From Methanomassiliicoccales archaeon PtaB.Bin134 (lineage in GTDB: Archaea > Thermoplasmatota > Thermoplasmata > Methanomassiliicoccales > UBA472), in assembly GCA_002067045.1 (NCBI GenBank), contig MVPZ01000211.1, positions 1 to 8,026 of the forward strand: DNA of 8,026 bases, read 5' to 3'. The notes below the pieces were generated by a model. The model did no database searches. It was not told the DNA's origin and saw only the letters and a program-made list of their open reading frames with translations. This document shows, in pieces, positions 5,758 to 8,026 of the stretch. How positions within the stretch are numbered: the stretch's first letter is position 1; every line of letters begins with the position of its first letter. Made by a program: the position numbers and the translations under genes.

Positions 5758-6393
5758 ATGATCGAGGCGGTGCTGGAGGTCAACATACCGGACGGGTGGG
5801 TGCATGACATCTCCTCCGACTTCGATGTTCCGGTACGCATCCTGGACTGCATACCGTTCGGGGACAAGGGCGCCCGGTCGTTCGTGGAGGTGGAGTGCGA
5901 CGATCCGGAGATGCAGCAGATCGTCTCCCGGGCCATTGAGAAGCACCCCGACGTCTGCAAGTGGGAGCCGGCCATCACCGAGGACGGGCGCATGCGGGGC
6001 ATCGCCCTGCTCACCAAGTGCCGGGCCTGCAAGGCCATCATGCGCTCGGACTGCTACCTGCGTTCCGCCAAGACCATGGGCGGGGGGCTGGTGGAGTGGC
6101 AGATAATCGCCAGCAAAGAGAGCGCCCTCAGCGAGCTCATCCAGGAGCTCAAGGACAACGGCTGCACCATAAAGCTGCTGTCCAAGAAGAAGCTGGACGA
6201 CAGCAGCTTCGTCACCAGGCGCCAGGAGGCCGCGGTGCGCGCGGCCCTGGAGAAGGGATACTATGATTATCCCCGGAGGACCAGCCTTCAGGAGATGGCC
6301 AGGAGCTTCGGGGTCACCGCTTCCACCATGGGGGAGATCCTCCAGCGGGGGGAGCGCAACATCATCCGGGAGTACTTCCGGACCAAGATGTGA
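5758..6393 (+). CDS. Bat-type HTH_10 transcriptional regulator with cysteine cluster
   Basis: A 211-residue archaeal regulator. The C-terminus is a bacterio-opsin-activator-type HTH (HTH_10): [21 protein letters not shown] (152-172), then [34 protein letters not shown] (174-207), with the typical GYYDYPR before the second helix. The N-terminal part (1-145) looks like two alpha/beta sensor segments: strands at 1-10, 40-47 and 81-86, and [29 protein letters not shown] near 114-142, which resembles an ACT-like fold. Between them lies [12 protein letters not shown], i.e. Cys88, Cys91 and Cys99, plus Cys31, 47, 67 and 136: a plausible metal, Fe-S or redox site. Its stop codon overlaps the ribosome-binding site of the Mrp gene, so it heads an operon with Fe-S carrier genes and may regulate it. 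The ligand is not deducible; targets are inference. Confidence 0.88.
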   Translation: MIEAVLEVNIPDGWVHDISSDFDVPVRILDCIPFGDKGARSFVEVECDDPEMQQIVSRAIEKHPDVCKWEPAITEDGRMRGIALLTKCRACKAIMRSDCYLRSAKTMGGGLVEWQIIASKESALSELIQELKDNGCTIKLLSKKKLDDSSFVTRRQEAAVRAALEKGYYDYPRRTSLQEMARSFGVTASTMGEILQRGERNIIREYFRTKM

Positions 6394-6403
6394 GGAAGAT
6401 AAA

Positions 6404-7243
6404 ATGGAAGATTCGGATAAGATCGAGGTCAAGACCATGGACGAGAAGGACTACCGTCTCAAGAAGTCCCTGGCTCGCATAAAGCACAAGATAGTGGTGA
6501 TGTCCGGAAAGGGCGGCGTGGGCAAGAGCACGGTCACCGTGAACCTGGCCACCGCCCTGGCCATGAGGGGCTTCGAGGTCGGCATCCTGGATGCGGACAT
6601 ACACGGCCCCAACATCCCCAAGATGCTGAACATCGAGAGCGAGGCGGTCATGTCCGACGAGGACGGGCTCATGCCCGTGCTGGTCCCCCCGCACATGAAG
6701 GTCATGTCCATGGCCTTCCTGCTGCAGGACCCGGACACCCCGGTGGTCTGGCGAGGCCCGATCAAGATGGGGGCGCTGCGCCAGTTCATCGCCGAGGTGA
6801 AGTGGGGAGACCTGGACTTCCTGGTGGTGGACCTGCCGCCGGGGACCGGTGACGAGCCGCTGACCATCGCCCAGCTGATCGAGGACGCCGACGGCGCGAT
6901 CATCGTCACCACCCCGCAGGACGTGGCCCTGCTGGACTCCAGGAAGACCGTCACCTTCGCCCAGGCCCTGAAGATGCCCGTGCTGGGAGTGGTCGAGAAC
7001 ATGAGCGGGCTGATCTGCCCGCACTGCGGTAAGGTCATCGACCTGTTCAAGACCGGAGGCGGGGAGAAGGCGGCCAACGAGATGGGCGTGCCCTTCCTGG
7101 GCCGCGTGCCCCTGGACCCCAACGTGGTGCTGGGCGGGGACGATGGAACGCCCATAGTGCTCAAGGACAAGTCCAACCCCGCCTCACAGGCCTTCGACGA
7201 TATGGTGGAGACGCTCCTGGCCAAGGTGAACGGGGGCAGGTGA
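6404..7243 (+). CDS. mrp: Mrp/NBP35-family Fe-S cluster carrier ATPase (ApbC-like)
   Basis: A 279-residue MinD/ParA-related ATPase of the Mrp/NBP35 class, which bridges and transfers [4Fe-4S] clusters to target proteins in the cytosol. Seen: deviant Walker [10 protein letters not shown] at 35-43 with signature Lys36, switch [14 protein letters not shown] (63-75), Walker B-like [15 protein letters not shown] (138-152), [14 protein letters not shown] (168-181), VVENMSG (196-202) and the dimer-interface CxxC Cys205-Pro-His-Cys208 that holds the shared cluster. The N-terminal 29 residues are charged; there is neither the DUF59 domain of bacterial Mrp nor the four-cysteine extension of eukaryotic NBP35, as is normal in archaea. 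Start ATG 6404 is preceded at 5 bases by GAGGAAG (6392-6398); longer readings of the frame upstream only shadow the HTH gene. ATG of the next gene follows the stop codon directly. Confidence 0.95.
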   Translation: MEDSDKIEVKTMDEKDYRLKKSLARIKHKIVVMSGKGGVGKSTVTVNLATALAMRGFEVGILDADIHGPNIPKMLNIESEAVMSDEDGLMPVLVPPHMKVMSMAFLLQDPDTPVVWRGPIKMGALRQFIAEVKWGDLDFLVVDLPPGTGDEPLTIAQLIEDADGAIIVTTPQDVALLDSRKTVTFAQALKMPVLGVVENMSGLICPHCGKVIDLFKTGGGEKAANEMGVPFLGRVPLDPNVVLGGDDGTPIVLKDKSNPASQAFDDMVETLLAKVNGGR

Positions 7244-7573
7244 ATGGTCCGCCTCCTGGTCACCGCGGAGGGTCCCGGACTGGACGACCTGGTCGAGGAG
7301 GACTTCGGCCACGCCCGCTACCTGCTCATCGTGGACCCCGAGACCTGGGAGGTGGAGGTCCACGACAACCCCAAGAAGCACACGGACATGGGGCACGGCA
7401 TCATGACCGCGGAGAACATCGCCAAGCTCAGGCCGGACGCGGTGCTCACAGGCTTCGCCGGGGAGCACGGCCGCCGCAAGATGGAGGACCTGGGCATCCG
7501 CATGATCATGGACGAGGAGGGCACCGTCCGCGACGCCGTCAACGGCTACATCCGCCGGCACATGAATAAGTGA
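7244..7573 (+). CDS. NifX/NafY-like dinitrogenase iron-molybdenum cofactor biosynthesis family protein
   Basis: A 109-residue single-domain protein of the Nif cofactor-binding fold (ribonuclease H-like). Typical pieces are the opening VTAEGPGLDDLVEEDFGHARYLLIVD (6-31; the family has a similar FGRAPYF), the central MGHGIMTAENIAKLRPDAVLTGFAG (49-73) and GIRMIMDEEGTVRDAVNGYI (84-103). Family members bind or carry Fe-Mo or other Fe-S-based cofactors; many archaeal ones have no link to nitrogenase, and no nif gene is seen here. It begins immediately after the Mrp stop codon (TGA then ATG), so it is the last gene of that operon and likely a partner in Fe-S or metal cofactor handling. The reading frame one base ahead, starting at 7240, lacks any family signature and was rejected. 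A hairpin terminator follows. Confidence 0.85.
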   Translation: MVRLLVTAEGPGLDDLVEEDFGHARYLLIVDPETWEVEVHDNPKKHTDMGHGIMTAENIAKLRPDAVLTGFAGEHGRRKMEDLGIRMIMDEEGTVRDAVNGYIRRHMNK

Positions 7574-7575
7574 AC

Positions 7576-7605
7576 GGGCGCCTAACGCCCCCTTTCGTAA
7601 CTTTT
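7576..7605 (+). terminator. Hairpin and T-rich terminator after the mrp operon
   Basis: GGGCG (7576-7580), loop CCTAA, CGCCC (7586-7590) is a perfect GC stem three bases after the stop codon, followed by TTT (7593-7595) and TTTT (7602-7605). This fits 3'-end formation for the three-gene operon. Confidence 0.6.
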
Positions 7606-7668
7606 CTACGACTAACGCTGGTCCCGATGTAGGTTCTATGGTTCCTCGTAGTCCAGGTCGCGCAATCA
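7606..7668. other. Non-coding stretch with a 6-bp inverted repeat
   Basis: No coding pattern is seen here. CTACGA (7606-7611) and TCGTAG (7646-7651) form a perfect inverted repeat enclosing 34 bases. It could be a stem of a small RNA or chance; base composition is less GC-rich than in the flanking genes. No tRNA, box C/D or other RNA family was recognised. Confidence 0.3.
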
Positions 7669-7677
7669 TTTTAAATT
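7669..7677 (+). promoter_or_regulatory. TATA box of the stress-protein transcript
   Basis: TTTTAAATT is the most AT-rich block of the window and a good archaeal TATA box. A start site 22-30 bases on would be at about 7695-7703, close to the ATG at 7699 and about 165 bases before the stress-protein start, so the transcript would have a long leader. Confidence 0.6.
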
Positions 7678-7681
7678 GCCA

Positions 7682-7705
7682 CCAGCATCTGTTCTCACAT
7701 GCTGG
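7682..7705. repeat. Perfect 7-bp inverted repeat between TATA box and expected start site
   Basis: CCAGCAT (7682-7688), ten bases, ATGCTGG (7699-7705). With one A/A mismatch the arms extend by GCC (7678-7680) and GGT (7707-7709, one G-U pair). The position, just after the TATA box and over the expected start site, is typical for a repressor operator; if transcription starts farther upstream it would be an RNA hairpin instead. Confidence 0.5.
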
Positions 7706-7869
7706 AGGTCCGACACCGCCGCGAACGCGGGACCTCGGCCGTGCACGCAGGCCGGAGGAACCGCATCCTGAACAGACGCCCGACCGCTGTTGAACGCCTG
7801 AACGGATCCGGTTTGCGTTCGCCCCCTGAGATCTGGCAAGGAGCATCGGACCGGGGGGTCATACCCTGA
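7699..7869 (+). CDS. Possible 56-residue leader ORF before the stress-protein gene (doubtful)
   Basis: ATG 7699 lies about 25 bases after a good TATA box, so it could be a leaderless start. The frame stays open for 56 codons and ends in TGA at 7867-7869, overlapping the CTG start of the next gene as CTGA. The product is arginine-rich (basic, with HRRER near the start and RRNR near 19-22) and resembles no family I know. Its third-position GC is lower than in neighbours, with many codons such as CGA, AGA, CGT and GCA that the other genes use little, so it may simply be leader RNA. The overlap geometry is the main reason to list it. Confidence 0.22.
   Translation: MLEVRHRRERGTSAVHAGRRNRILNRRPTAVERLNGSGLRSPPEIWQGASDRGVIP
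7705..7860 (+). other. Hairpin-rich leader of the stress-protein gene
   Basis: Successive stems can be drawn in the transcript: GAGGTCC (7705-7711) with GGACCTC (7730-7736), enclosing a CGC-GAAC-GCG mini-hairpin (7720-7729); CGGCC (7736-7740) with GGCCG (7750-7754); GAACGC (7792-7797) with GCGTTC (7815-7820), backed by AAC/GTT (7801-7803, 7811-7813); and GACC-GGGG-GGTC (7849-7860), which would hide the ribosome-binding site. No known riboswitch was recognised. The stems may be partly a by-product of high GC. Confidence 0.35.
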
Positions 7870-8026
7870 ACCATCGCATCCTGTTGCCCACCAACGGGTC
7901 GCTCCCGGCCCTGGTGGCCACCCGGGAGGCGGTGCGCATCGCCCGGGACAAGGGGGCCGCCCTGATCATCCTCAACGTGGTCGAGCAGGACGTGAACACC
8001 TATGTTGAGCAGATAAGCGAGGACCT
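7866..8026 (+). CDS. Universal stress protein (UspA) family, N-terminal part (3' truncated by window), CTG start
   Basis: The first 53 codons encode a UspA-fold start: NHRILLPTNGS (strand 1 and nucleotide-site loop), LVATREAVRIARDKGA (helix 1) and LIILNVVEQDVN (strand 2), running off the right edge. These proteins are small cytosolic alpha/beta proteins, often dimeric, of which some bind ATP. The usual Asp of the first loop (PTDGS) is Asn here, which may alter ATP binding. The frame is closed upstream by TGA at 7827-7829 and has no ATG, GTG or TTG before strand 1; CTG 7866 sits 5 bases after GGGGGGT (7853-7859) at ideal spacing and exactly at the family's usual start, so it is taken as a rare start codon. 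TTG 7884 would cut into strand 1. A sequencing error or frameshift is the alternative. Confidence 0.75.
   Translation, partial: MNHRILLPTNGSLPALVATREAVRIARDKGAALIILNVVEQDVNTYVEQISED

Noticed and set aside
6263..6403. Upstream extension of the mrp frame by 47 codons
   Set aside because: It overlaps the HTH_10 coding end; ATG 6404 has a proper ribosome-binding site and fits archaeal Mrp length.
5464..6438. 324-codon open frame on the minus strand across wecB, the promoter and the HTH_10 gene
   Set aside because: It spans two well-recognised plus-strand genes and the gap between them, and its translation has no recognisable domain.
7240..7569. Alternative 109-codon plus-strand frame over the NifX-like gene
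   Set aside because: Its product is Gly/Arg/Pro-rich with no family signature, whereas the frame from 7244 matches the Nif cofactor-binding family.
7636..7655. GGTTCC stretch that resembles a tRNA T-arm
   Set aside because: The matching arm and the rest of a tRNA are missing.
7184..7846. 220-codon minus-strand frame running from mrp across the NifX-like gene into the gap
   Set aside because: Mostly antisense to two recognised genes; in the gap part the translation is arginine/serine-rich without a domain, and no minus-strand promoter is seen.
7574..7868. tRNA, snoRNA-like or CRISPR content in the long gap
   Set aside because: No cloverleaf with a TTC arm and CCA-like end, no paired C and D boxes at proper spacing, and no repeated units were found.

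Overview
The window reads as GC-rich archaeal DNA, most likely from a methanogenic euryarchaeon; I suspect Thermoplasmatota/Methanomassiliicoccales, but that is inference. The signs are AT-rich TATA-like boxes about 25 to 35 bases before several start codons, a two-gene SufC/SufB iron-sulfur assembly unit of the archaeal type, a Bat-type HTH_10 regulator, and an Mrp/NBP35 ATPase without a DUF59 domain paired with a NifX-like protein. All recognised genes are on the plus strand, closely packed, with almost all stops TGA (one TAG, one TAA).

Layout: (1) 2-712, the C-terminal half of a CbiA/CfbB-type a,c-diamide synthase (cobalamin or coenzyme F430 corrin/corphin amidation), cut by the window edge. 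(2) 749-1174, a small VOC/glyoxalase-fold protein with its own TATA box. (3) 1225-3219, sufC-sufB, a minimal Fe-S scaffold operon. (4) 3289-3798, a cysteine-containing winged-helix regulator with a palindrome over its promoter. (5) 3823-5717, an ATP-cone/Mrr-like nuclease fusion overlapping by ATGA a UDP-GlcNAc 2-epimerase (wecB). (6) 5758-7573, an operon of an HTH_10 regulator with a cysteine cluster, an Mrp-type Fe-S carrier ATPase and a NifX/NafY-like small protein, ended by a hairpin terminator. (7) 7574-7865, the only long non-coding stretch, with a terminator, a TATA box, a perfect 7-bp palindrome, several hairpins and a doubtful 56-codon ORF. (8) 7866-8026, the start of a universal stress protein whose only sensible start codon is CTG.

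Fe-S cluster biology is the theme: sufCB builds clusters, the Mrp ATPase and the NifX-like protein probably carry clusters or metallocofactors, and two regulators rich in cysteine lie next to them. The ATP-cone nuclease and the odd leader of the stress-protein gene are the least ordinary items. No mobile element, CRISPR array, rRNA or tRNA was recognised.
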